Positions 36,385 to 47,026 of a stretch of DNA of 64,000 bases are shown here, in pieces. Position 1 is the first letter of the stretch. Every line of letters starts with the position of its first letter. The stretch is taken from contig QJNS01000016.1 in the NCBI GenBank assembly GCA_004154925.1, forward strand, positions 124,001 through 188,000, in the 5' to 3' direction. A program made the position numbers and the translations under genes. The notes below the pieces were generated by a model. That model was given only the letters and a program-made list of their open reading frames with translations. It did no database searches and had not been told where the DNA came from. Origin of the DNA: Monosporascus cannonballus. Taxonomy: Eukaryota; Ascomycota; Sordariomycetes; Xylariales.

Positions 36385-37217
36385 TCAGTTTGTACTTTAA
36401 GTAAAAGCTTTAGTTTCAAAGCTGAGAACCAGTGAGAATAGACCGCGCATTAGATATTGTGGGATTAATAACTTTCACCCCGCTTCCAGTAACTACGTCA
36501 GTAGAGGCTAAAATGGCCTTCTCGTTATGCATTACATAATATTACTTGCGAAATTCCGCTGGCGCTGTATATAAAAGGGCGGGACACTCTTTAGGTACCA
36601 TTTTTCTTAGGCCATTGTGAATATACAAGGCGGACTGAGATATGAACTTCTGCAAAATCTCGATAGTCTGCGGTGATGGCACATCCATTATATATAATGC
36701 CTATAAAGCAGTAAGGAAATGTATACATGATGTCACAATAACACAAAAGTGTTCGAACGTGGTCAAGCAAGTGTTCCCGATATTTAACCATCAAACCTCA
36801 AACTTTTCTCTCCCATCAAGGAATTCCTAGTGACAAGCCAAGTTTTGACGCTTTGTATCCCAGTTATAATTTTTTTTGTCGTTGGCTGCAAAGCTGAACC
36901 CAACAGCTTGAAAGCAAACGCTAAATCATTGAGGGCACCTCAAGCCAACTTTAAGCTTGACATGGTCTAAATCTGGTAATGGTTACGACACGCCATTGAG
37001 TAACCATGTCGGCAAGACTGCTTGCTCAGGCTAAGAGGCCGACCGCTCTCTGAACTGCACGACCACAAGCCGACTGGTACATGAGACTGGCGATTAAGTC
37101 TGGCCCCTTCACACTCTAGCAACGGCGCCGCATCAAGTTGGGTTATATGACGCAAATCCCAGCACCGGATCTTCAATATGAAGGCGATGAATTTGTCACG
37201 TGGCACGCCTAACTCAA
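36385..37217. other. No recognisable gene
   Basis: Base composition is normal from about 36400. Short open frames at 36591-36830 (both strands) and 36967-37206 (minus) show no recognisable motif. Confidence 0.4.
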
Positions 37218-37225
37218 GTTTTAGA

Positions 37226-37526
37226 TAGGGGTTGCAATTGGGTACCCGTGGTTACTCATGTTACCAGCCACGGCCGTGGGTGGTTAAAATATTATTAACC
37301 ATAACTACCCATAGGAATGGGTTTGAAATTCTATACGGTGGCAATTATTATAAATTATATATTAACGGCGTTACTAGTATTTTTGAGACAAAACTATACG
37401 CCCATTAGTTGTCTGATTAGTATGTCGAAAAAATAACCACAATGGTCACTCATTCGTGGGTGGAAAACGATCCAGGTAGCAGTGGGTAAAATGTTTAGCG
37501 TGGGTGGGTGGTTAGTGCAAACCCTA
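37226..37526. mobile_element. hAT-like MITE with 8-bp target-site duplication
   Basis: The ends are inverted: TAGGGGTTGCAATTGG on the left and, on the other strand, TAGGGTTTGCACTAACC on the right. Flanks are GTTTTAGA (37218-37225) and GCTTTAGA (37527-37534), matching 7 of 8, the difference being a transition. An 8-bp duplication and TAGGG/CAGGG ends are typical of hAT elements. At 301 bp with no open frame it is non-autonomous. GTGGGTGG-type subterminal repeats occur near both ends. Confidence 0.85.
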
Positions 37527-37534
37527 GCTTTAGA

Positions 37535-38503
37535 GAACCCCCTTGACAGAGTTAAAATTCCTCAGCATTAAACATCTGCTCTTGAGGGCTTTTAAACATT
37601 TGGCCAAATTCGGGCCCTCAGGTCTCGCCTCGACGATAACTGCTGGTGCCATGTTTCAACGTCGGCGGTGGTGGTGCTGGTAGAAGAAGGCGAAATCTGT
37701 TCGGGGGCAACGCCTGCATGCTAATTTTCTTAACTGTAAGCTGGGGTAATGGACTGGGGTCAGCCTTATAACTTCGGAATTGGTGCCGTGATTCTACCTT
37801 GTCGAAGCACTATCGCTCTTGCCAGCGTCTCTCTGTTTTTGTCTTTCGGCTATCGGGAGAGATAAACCCTGGTTCGCTTGGCATGTGGGGAGATCCCTAC
37901 CAACTGTTCCATTGCGAAGCAGAGCTTGACACGGCCTTTTGGTGCCGGAGTGGCTTACGTGGCTTATGATCGCCGCCATGCATCTGATCTGGGCAACTTT
38001 CAACATGACAATCATTCAAGTTATCGCACGGAGTGTAGCTTTTAGAGAATCTGAATAGAAACGAATGACCACAACCCTAACAACTTCCTTGGTCTCCTGA
38101 CTTAACACGCGAGATATCATGGATGGCGTTAAAACACCGAAAGACCCGCACGGCCTAGAACACCGCCGAAATCTGCAGGGGTTTGGTCCCATTCACATGC
38201 CAAAGTGATACACGCTACGTCTGGACATCCAAGCACCATGTCGAAAGTCGCTAAGCGCTCAACTCAACAAGGAGCCAATATGAAGAGCTCCTGTGGCAAC
38301 TGGCAGAGGGTACCTAGGCTATCTTGTCTCATCGTTGCATTGGTGTTCCCGTTTCGCCAAGCCACAAAAAATCCTTAATAGAACTTCTTAGGCGTCCCTA
38401 TCGCGTCCATTTTATGTTGCTCCTTGCCGATTCATCGAAAGCGTTCCTGTAGTGTGCAACACAACGTAATAGACTCTGAGGAAAACACCATCAAGACGTA
38501 GGG
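37535..38503. other. Upstream region of the oxysterol-binding gene
   Basis: No gene is recognised. An unassigned open frame lies on the minus strand at 37794-38015. The stretch presumably holds the promoter and leader of the next gene. Confidence 0.45.
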
Positions 38504-39904
38504 ATGACGGCTTTCAAGCATGCGCAGAAGAGGGACGAGCACCACCACCACCACCAACACAAGTCCGCCTGGTTCCAGTTTCTCAAAGTACGCCGCTCGC
38601 TTTCCCCCGGTTTTCGCGCCTACCAATCCAGACGCTAGGTAGCTAACTCTCTCTTTGCAGTCAATCGCGACGTTCAAGGGCGACCTAACATCCATAACAG
38701 CCCCGCCATTTCTCCTTGCGCCCCAGTCCATTGTCGAGTTCACCACCTATTGGGCCGAGCACCCGAGTCTCTTCGTGGCGCCTGCAACGGAGGAGAGCGC
38801 GGAGAAGAGAGCGCTGCTGGTCCTACAGTGGTTTCTGAGTACGCTAAAGCATCAACATGCGACCAAGGATGACAATGGCAAACGGAAAAAGCTAAAGCCT
38901 CTAAACCCGTTTTTGGGGGAGATCTTCCTTGGCAAATGGGTCGACGATGTGGGAACGACGAAGTTAGTTAGTGAGCAAGTCAGCCACCACCCGCCAGCAA
39001 CGGCGTACAGGATATGGAATGACAGATATGGTGTCCAGGTAAGTGCTGTTCCCGGTGCAGAGCAAAGTCCTTGGCCATTAGCGTGAAGTTAATGTCCCTC
39101 CAGCTAGAAGGACATGTTGCTCCCAAGGCCTACTTTTCCACGACGATAAACATCGAGCGGAAGGGCTACAGTACCCTGCACATAGATCAATTCAACGAGG
39201 ACCATCTCATAACGATGCCGAATGCACACGTGGAAGGCATCGCGACGTTCCGGATAGCCCCCGAACTCAGCGGGACGTCATACATCCGCAGCTCTTCCGG
39301 CTACACGTCCCGAATCGACTACTCATCCAAGGGGTGGTTCAAGGGGGAAAGTAACTCGTTCGTTGCTACACTTTACCGAGGGGACGACGAACCGAACGTC
39401 CTGTACGTTCTGGAAGGCACTTGGAGTGGGTTCTACACCATGAAGGATAAGCGCGGCAAAGTCCTTCAGACGGTCGATCTCACCGCATTGCGGAGAACCC
39501 CACTTCAGGTGGCCCCGATCGAGGAGCAACATCCTCTGGAATCCAGGCGCGCGTGGCAACACGTGGCGAACGCCATCAACGAGAACGATTTTCTTGCCGT
39601 CGGTCAGGAGAAGAGCAAGATCGAGAATCAGCAGCGCGCATTGCGGAAAGAGGAGAACGCCGCCGGAAGGGTATGGGAAAGACGATACTTCACGCGTGTA
39701 ACGGAAGATCCGGTAGCTGTGACGATATTGAAGACTGCTGGAAACGCGGTTAACCTGGGCACGGATGATATGCTTTGGAAGTTTGACATGGATAAGTACA
39801 GGAAGACGATACGTGGAGCCGAATGGATGAAGAGTCCGCTGGATCGATCTGATTCTGGCGTTGCGCTGACGGATGAGGATGATGCAGACAGAGTTCAGGT
39901 ATAA
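38504..39904 (+). CDS. Oxysterol-binding protein (Kes1/Osh4 type)
   Basis: This is a lipid transfer protein that exchanges sterols and phosphatidylinositol 4-phosphate between membranes. Three exons are proposed: 38504-38587, 38661-39038 and 39104-39904, with introns of 73 bp (GTACGC to GCAG) and 65 bp (GTAAGT to CCAG). They join in frame to 420 aa, normal for the short Kes1-like class without PH or ankyrin domains. Exon 1 gives MTAFKHAQKRDEHHHHHQHK, continuing into the lid region SAWFQFLK-SIATFKGDL. The family signature EQVSHHPP is intact in exon 2, after LNPFLGEIFLGKW. The C-terminus carries the typical VWERRYF. The start is chosen because the ATG lies in frame just upstream of the conserved lid helix. 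It looks like a normal housekeeping gene. Confidence 0.92.
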
Positions 39905-41023
39905 GGTCCCATAGCATGGTTAGAACATGGAATAGGATGATACCCAGTTGCTGGTCAGCTATTATTGTTTCGGGTTTTGGATGAGAGATAGCTGATAGAT
40001 CGGCATCTGGCGTCTCGAGTCGTCGGTAAGTTGAAAGTCAATGAACTGGAGCATAGTGGACCTACACTTGTCGCTTAGGCCGCCTCTATTCTCGAACTAG
40101 TCAAAGATTACTTACCTTAGTCGTCGCCTTCTCTAGTACTCTTTACTCAGGAAGATATTTCATTGCCTTTAAGAGTCACATTCCGAGACATCATCCCGCA
40201 GCTGCCATGGGAGCTACTCTCGAACATGTATCTCGTACAATTCTGCCGTAGGCGAGCTTACGGAATCGCAAAAGAGCCAAAAAAAAAAAAAAAAAAAATT
40301 GCTGCGGGTACGCTTTTACCTTGCTCGAAGACATGCAATCGAAACAGCCTTAAATTGTCATCTGCAATGTGTAGAATTGTTACTTCGGGGCCAGATGAGG
40401 CAAAGTATATCCTATCCCAGATTGTACGTCTCAGCCAGTATCCGTTCGTTGGGACAAGCCTGTGCCACATGCTCCCAAAAGATGTTAACGCATATATAAT
40501 TCTGTTGAAAGGTATCCCGGAGTCGTGAAACTCGCGTACATCACATTAGAAGCCTCCAGGGTTCAGGGGCTCGGTGAAAAGGGGGTTGTTGATATGGCTG
40601 GTGGGATGCGGGGTGGTGTTGATAAAAATGACGTAGTCTACCAAATCAGCAAGATGCATTATCATGCAAGCGAACGGTTTTGATCGGACCGTGTCTACAT
40701 AGAATAATTTGGGTCAGTGCTAGTCCGGGGCTCGTAAGATCTGTCATGGGAGTAGGCGAGTAAGATGGAATTGCGAGCTCGGACTGATCGGCTGGATCCA
40801 CCGCAGAACGGTAGTGACATGGATGGAGTATCATAGACCGACGCTACCAATCTACCCCTCTCGCGATATAACTTAAAAGGAGGTGTCTCCCAGTTCGTGG
40901 CGTGTGTCCTTTAATTCTCATTCCGCCTTCTCCAATCGTTCGTATTTTCACTCCCCGAAACATCCCATATCGACCGAACATCCCGTTGGTACGCTTCCAG
41001 GAAGCGCGCATTCCCTTACCATC
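39905..41023. other. Intergenic region, includes THI5 promoter and leader start
   Basis: An A19 run lies at about 40280-40298. Unassigned open frames at 40163-40528 show no recognisable motif. No gene is supported. Confidence 0.45.
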
Positions 41024-41161
41024 ATGGAACTATCGCAGTATCAAGGTAACGTTGGTCCATCGCATGGCGGGTGCCCGGCTTTCTCCCCTTCAGTTACGAG
41101 CGGCTTATCCAGCTTCCACTGGGGGTCGTGTAACCAGAAGGCGGGGGATGCCAGTGGCTGA
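41024..41161 (+). CDS. Upstream ORF in the THI5 leader
   Basis: ATG at 41024 (MELSQYQGNVG) opens a 45-codon frame whose stop TGA (41159-41161) is the UGA inside the conserved CUGAGA of the TPP aptamer. In fungal NMT1-type genes, leader ORFs retained after alternative splicing reduce translation of the main frame, so this is a probable regulatory uORF. It is only translated in full if the leader intron is kept. Confidence 0.5.
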   Translation: MELSQYQGNVGPSHGGCPAFSPSVTSGLSSFHWGSCNQKAGDASG

Positions 41162-41257
41162 GATTAAACCGTTCAAACTTGATCTGGATAATTCCAGCGA
41201 AAGGACATGCTGCTTCGCCCCCCTATTGAACCCAGGAATTGAAATTAACCGTCGCAG
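41046..41257 (+). promoter_or_regulatory. Probable leader intron that contains the riboswitch
   Basis: A donor AAG/GTAACG at 41046 and an acceptor GTCGCAG at 41257 with a nearby ATTAAC branch site frame a 212-nt intron ending 16 bases before the THI5 ATG. A second possible donor, GTAACC, is at 41130. Two alternative donors upstream of the aptamer match the known arrangement of fungal NMT1 splicing riboswitches. The exact splice choice is inferred. Confidence 0.6.
41141..41223 (+). promoter_or_regulatory. TPP (thiamine pyrophosphate) riboswitch
   Basis: The conserved aptamer core is present: GGCTGAGATTAAACC (41155-41169) and CTTGATCTGGATAAT followed by CCAGCGAAAGGA (41178-41205). GGGGG at 41143-41147 can pair with CCCCC at 41218-41222 to close the structure. 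It lies 50-130 bp upstream of the THI5 start, as expected for control of thiamine synthesis by TPP-dependent splicing. Both pyrimidine- and pyrophosphate-sensing segments look complete. Confidence 0.95.
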
Positions 41258-41273
41258 TTCTACGTGATTCACC

Positions 41274-42539
41274 ATGTCCACCGACAAGATTACGTTCTTG
41301 ACCAACTGGCAAGCATATGGGGATTCCTGATGCAGACGAGTGTCTGGCTAACAGTACTAGGCACGCGACGCCCTACCATGCCCCACTCTACCTCGCTCAG
41401 GCTAGAGGTTATTTCAAGGACGAAGGGATCAAGGTTGCCCTGCTTGAGCCCAATGACCCTAGTGTACGTTCTATAACGCGAAGTGGTATATTAATGCCGG
41501 CCGCACGCTCATTTATAGCTAGGACGTCACCGAAATAATCGGGACCGGAAAGGTTGATCTTGGCTTCAAGGCTATGATCCACACATTGGCTGTACGTATC
41601 ATGACTGTGAAGTTGAGTATCGCTCAGGCTAAGAGCACATATTTGTACAGGCGAAAGCCCGCAACTTCCCCGTCCTTTCCATTGGCTCTCTACTCGACGA
41701 GCCTTTCACGGGCGTTGTGTATCTCAAGGACAGTGGCATCACTTCGGATTTCAAGATCCTCAAGGGGAAGCGCATCGGTTATGTCGGGGAATTTGGAAAG
41801 GTACTACGTCCTGTTACTGTCCGGATGAATTATACTGACCATTCGACAGATCCAGATTGATGAGCTGACCTCGCACTACGGCATGACCCCGGATGACTAC
41901 ACCGCGGTGCGCTGCGGCATGAACGTCTCCAAGGCCATCATCCGGGGCGAGATTGACGCCGGTATCGGCCTCGAGAATGTCCAGATGGTCGAGCTCGAGG
42001 AGTGGCTCGCGGGTCAGGGCCGGCCCAAGTCGGACGTGCAGATGCTGCGCATCGACGAGCTGGCCGAGCTTGGGTGCTGCTGCTTCTGCACAATCCTATA
42101 CATCGGCAACGAGAGGTTCCTCGCCGAGAACCCGGAGAAGGTGCGCGCCTTCATGCGCGCAGTCAAGCGCGCGACTGACTTCGTTCTCGCGGAGCCGGAG
42201 AAGGCGTACACCGAGTACGTCGAATTCAAGCCCGTCATGGGCACCGAGCTCAACCGCAAGATCTTCGAGCGCTCCTTCGCATACTTCTCCAAGACCCTGA
42301 AGAACGTCCACCGCGACTGGGAGAAAGTCACCAGATACGGGAAGCGGCTCGGTGTTCTCGACCAGGACTTCCAGCCCAACTACACCAACGCGTTCCTCTC
42401 TTGGCCGCTTGACGGCGAGTCGTCGGACCCCACCGGAGATCAGAAGAGAATGGTGGAGTTGCAGAAGCGCGTTGCAGTGGAGGGTGGCTTCTGCCGTCTC
42501 GATGTCACTTCTGCCAATCGAACTTCCGTTCAAGCTTAA
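41274..42539 (+). CDS. THI5: 4-amino-5-hydroxymethyl-2-methylpyrimidine phosphate synthase (Thi5/NMT1)
   Basis: This enzyme makes the pyrimidine half of thiamine from its own active-site histidine and pyridoxal phosphate. Five exons are proposed: 41274-41308, 41361-41463, 41523-41591, 41651-41800 and 41850-42539, giving 348 aa. Intron 1 uses a GC donor (GCAAGC to CTAG); only this joins NW to HATPYHAP as in the family. The others are GT-AG, 49-59 bp. K62 and H66 (GFKAMIH), the lysine and suicide histidine of yeast Thi5, fall at exactly those numbers. The iron-linked LGCCCFC motif and the [15 protein letters not shown] block are intact. Codon use in exon 5 is markedly GC-rich. Regulation is by the TPP riboswitch directly upstream. 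The C-terminus after FLSWPLDGE runs about 40 residues longer than I expect. Confidence 0.95.
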
Positions 42540-44796
42540 AGAAGGCTTAGCTGTGGGGGGGTGGATTACGCTTGTTTGAGCAAAAGGGGGTTTAAATTGA
42601 GTCTACTTCATGACCCACACATTCCTTAGCAACAAAACGGGGACGACGGCTTATATAAGTGAATCAACAACTGTCCATCTGCCCCAGACATATTCTTGTA
42701 AAATCTGTTAGTGATCTCAGCCCGACTTGCATAAATGCTCGTAGGTGAGTACACCACCGTTCAGCGTGTTTAGATGAACTTTCACTTCCCAGTTTATTAA
42801 TATTGGTTCAAACACTGTCCAACGGAGAACCAACCATGTATTGCCCAGCGGAGCCCTTAAATTTTGGGAACCACGTAGGCCGAGCGGGATCTCATTGTAT
42901 TACTCTTAAGTGATGCATGACGGCTTGGTGTGTAAGGGCATTCAAGGTGAAAGGATTGTGAGTTAGCCACTACGGATGAGAAATTGGGGATTTACTAGCG
43001 AATTCGCATTTATAACCCTATGCCTCGGAGGTTCCTTACTAAGATTATATTGACATGAGTTTGATCAAATTTAGATAACATCAACGTGAGAGTACCCACC
43101 CCTTCTGCCTATATACATTGCGTAATGGCTGCCAAATGCTTAGGGTTGGACATCTTAATATGGAACACAACACACATTCAGTTTACCTTCGACAGAGTAC
43201 TTATTAACCTGGTAACGGGTAAGGAACTCTTAGGATAGCACTTAATGTTAAGTGTTCGGTACATATGGAAAGAAGAAGAGGCCAGAGAAGCCGCCAGATA
43301 GGTAGGATGTCATTAAAATAACGCAATACAGGAAGGAAGAGGATGACATGAGAATAGCAGATTGGGTTGCTACAATCAGGGCCAAGGCAGCTGCTAAAAG
43401 GGTCAACATGAAGTGATGATAGGATGAGAGGACAGAAAGGCAACATGGGAAGGAAAGCATGTGGATTAGACGGTAACATGTATTAAACCAGCCAGTCACA
43501 TTGGTGGGTTGGCGAGGACAGCAATCTCAGATGTTAGAAAATTGACAAAAAAGCTCAGCCAGGCTCCGGATCAAAGCCTGAACCTACTAAAAACCTGCTT
43601 TGGTGATTCCAACCTACGGGTCATGCTTCAACGGAGAGGCAGTTAGGATTAGAGGAATCACTCATGGAGTAAAGGTCTGTTCTGCCCTCTGAGTCAAGCT
43701 TCAGTGGAGAGGCTGTCGGGTCAATATCCTGCCAGATTTTCTGCCTTTCATGTCTGGGTCACCTAAGGAGCGCCATCGCTCTGAGAATTGCCTTGTTATC
43801 ATGGTTGATGGTGCCCCGGCCAACAAACATATCGTGCACCTTGCCGTGGCTCTGTTTCCCATTCCTAGCCATACGCATCCCTGCTGCCTTGGGCATCACT
43901 CATGTACAACGCTGCCTTTTTGTCACTATTTTATCCACGGCACAGGCCTATCTTCTCTTGCGTACCGAAAGAGTCTTTTGCATTCTGAAGATTCGTGGTT
44001 GGTAATTACTGCCATGAGGCTTTTTGATCAGTGTCACGAGATGCATGGAGCAAATTCACCATAAACATCGGAACGTCAGCATTCCTAGAAATCACAATCT
44101 GGATACGAAAATCACCAGTATTAGCTTTGGAGTAACGGCACATTGGACTCAGTTGCCATGATGCGGAGTTAGGAGTCTAATCACCCCGGGTTGGGCTGTG
44201 AATCATTGACATGCATTCCATTGTATTATTAGCTGGGTTCCCAAATGAACTATTTAGTAAAATTTGACCTTTACTCCCGGGTTTGTGCAAAAACTACAGC
44301 TTCCTGTGACATACTGGTAAGAGAAATGGACCATCTGAACTAAGGCTTCGTGATAATGTCCGTACACACCGGACATCTTGTTTCGACCACAGACGCGTTT
44401 TACAAGCTGTGATTCACTCAGCCTGTTAGCACAACAATATTCAAACCGCAACGTGATTCAAGATGTTTACACTGCAATTGGTACGTCTGTCCCTCTGTAT
44501 AAATATTCTGTTTCTGTCGTGGAAAGGGCCCCCCCTTTTCTGTTGGGCAGCAATATTGGAGCCCAAGAGCCCTATATCAGTGGATCACCCACAACAAGTG
44601 GGATCAACGCTTCCTAGCTTCCTACAAGTCAATATAACCTCAAGAGCTGTACATCTGCTCCTTAGTAAGTGTGACAGTTTCTGAACCTTCAACACCGCAG
44701 CCCCAAACTGTCAGACACAGCGATATCTTAACCCCTCTGTATTGGCCTACTTACTCGTATGCTTTTATAAACAAGGTTGATCACATTATTCAAGAA
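42540..44796. other. Region without a recognisable gene
   Basis: Short unassigned open frames occur (43204-43499 minus, 43750-44064 plus). Two related 12-mers, GCTTCAACGGAGAGGC and GCTTCAGTGGAGAGGC, lie about 70 bp apart near 43626 and 43700. No element ends were identified. Confidence 0.4.
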
Positions 44797-44870
44797 GCCT
44801 TCCTCTCCTTGAGGCGTCGACAACAAGTCTGCAGCCTTCCTCTCCTTGAGGCGTCGACAACAAGTCTGCA
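44797..44870. repeat. Perfect tandem duplication of 37 bp
   Basis: The unit beginning GCCTTCCTCTCCTTGAGG and ending CAACAAGTCTGCA occurs at 44797-44833 and again at 44834-44870 without a mismatch. Because 37 is not a multiple of three it would shift any frame crossing it, consistent with decay of the nearby gene. Confidence 0.9.
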
Positions 44871-45060
44871 GTCTTGGTTTCCTACTGCCAGAACTAAGAG
44901 TTCTGGCTACGGGCGACCTACCTGCCCCAGATATTCCGAATCTAGCAGACTGCTCTAGGAGGTCACCACGGAAAACGAGGCACAAATCGTCGAGTCGGTC
45001 CCCGATCGTACCCACCCTCCTTCTACCACCCGGATCGCATGGACAAATTATGCCGCGAGC

Positions 45061-46285
45061 AAATTGAAGAACCGCGACCGCACTTCGTTGGTTGCTACAG
45101 AGATTGAGCAGTTCTATTCGAAATATCTGAAACGAGGGTTCACTTAGCCACGGTTACCAGTTGATGAATTAACGGCCACTGTAGCTGTCTACATGACCGA
45201 CTCTTACCATATCTTCAAACAAGCTGCGATAGACTAACCCTACGAGGAGTTGGAGTCATATAGCTGCCGGAACGACGCGCCGAATTACGTACACGAGATC
45301 AGCGAATCGGAGTGCCTTCGAGCGGCTAAAACTATCTACATATTGGAACTCGTCAGCAAGTTACTGCCAATGTGTTCCAGTCATGTGTATCCTGACTACG
45401 ACATAATACTACGGCTCCCTATATATCAATTGCTATGTCAACCCAGCGACCCCGCGTGTAAAATATTCTGGCAATATTTCGCGCCCTGGGAGGCGGTTCA
45501 GGTCCATCTAATACAGCACTGGTTCACGTTAAAGATGAGTGATGAGTTGCAACGTCTAACAGTGTCACAGTTAGGCTGATCGCGAGAAAAGGTTGCATAG
45601 AGTGTGAGAAGTGATAATTGTCTGACTAGAATTAAGCTCTAGGGAGCTGTAGCTAGGAATCTCTCTATATACTGTGAGCGCGCCGGAACAAGGTTTTTCC
45701 GGGGTGCTGTGGAGCTTGATGACTAACACAGATACCCCTATTCCACGACAAACAGAGTATAGATATAGACATATTAGCACGGACAACTATATCCAGACGC
45801 TCTTGTACGGGGGCGTCGGAAGAGTGTTGTCGCACTCTTGGGATTTCCTCGAGGCTCACCGGCTTCTTCCTAGGAGTAGCCGTACTGTTATATGCCAGCA
45901 CAGAAGATATGATTCCACGAATGCGAGGACTTAGGCAAATCTCGGCTCGTCCCGATGGAGGACACAGGTGCCCTAGAGTGCTAAGGGGTCCCTAGTGATG
46001 AGAGTGGGCTGGCGTCTGCATGGTACTGGATTTATCTAATTGACAACGACTCGTTCCGCCGAAGGTTCCACGACCCTTCGGAACCTCCCATGGTGAAGGA
46101 GCTGGTTGATACGATGCACCGTGGGAAGGTATCCGGCATGAGGTACTCGCTCTTTTTTGATCGACCGCGAACGGAGACGATACTGGGTGCCCCCAGCCCA
46201 CATTGGAGTTTATGAGATTATCTTCCAAGGACATCCGAGTAGCTTGGAAGCATTTAATAGCGAGGAATTGACTCTGTGCGACCAT
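45061..46285 (+). pseudogene. Decayed fungal hypothetical protein, possibly F-box-like
   Basis: One frame from about 45061 to 45579 reads IEQFYSKYLKRGFT, stop, PRLPVDELTATVAVYM, stop, then an open 109-codon stretch with SESECLRAAKTIYILELVSK and FWQYFAPWEAVQVHLIQHWF. The last segment resembles the F..FxPWExEQ motif of a large family of fungal hypothetical proteins, some with F-boxes. Further on, at 45996-46285, LASAWYWIYLIDNDSFRRRF in another frame may be its C-terminal part. Several stops and frame changes make it a pseudogene. I cannot name the family with confidence. Confidence 0.45.
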
Positions 46286-47026
46286 CTATAGTATTTACAT
46301 TATGTGTTTTAATTAACCTGCCTGACAGTCACGGGACTTGGTGTCAAGGCTAGAGCACCTGTCTCAACATCTTGGAACTAGAGAGTTGCTGCGGGTTAGT
46401 CTTTTTTTTTTTCTATATTCTGAGTAGCTTCGATGAACAGTGGGTCGCTTTAGTACCAATAGCCCTCAAAAGTATTCCAACGTCGCTTGTGAGTGGTCGT
46501 TGAATGGTAATCCCGGAAACTCTCTAGGGCAACTTGAGCAAGAAGCATGTCAACGATGAGATTTCCATCCGCTTGTAGAAGGATTTGAAGAGTGATTAAG
46601 GTCTGAAACTCGGTCTCACCTCTATGAAGAAGCGCGATCCTGCCCGCGGGATGGGTGAGGGAGAGTTGGAGACATCTTCAGGTAGTAAGGCCGTTGCCAC
46701 GCAACAGTGACTCTAGAAGGCGGCCTAGAGTAACACTTTATGCCAGTGTTCAGAATAAACGCGAGCTGGGGTATGGCGTTGAGAGATTGTGATAGGATAT
46801 AACCCAGGTGATGCTAGACTCGTATAAGAGTTACTACGTCTGAGAATCCATGATGCAACCCTGTGACCGTACAAAGCGAGGGTAAACGGCCAATTTGTAT
46901 TTCGAATTATCTAATCAGTATCTAAGGCCATCACATGCTGAAAGTGCTCTGGGGCTTTGATCTGATATATGATACCTTACGCCCTGTGCGTTCCATCTCC
47001 CATGCCGTGTTAGTCGAAATTACAGT
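46286..47026. other. Region 3' of the polyketide synthase without a gene
   Basis: A T10 run lies near 46401. No open frame with recognisable content is present. The 3' untranslated region of the PKS (minus strand) should lie at its right end. Confidence 0.45.
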
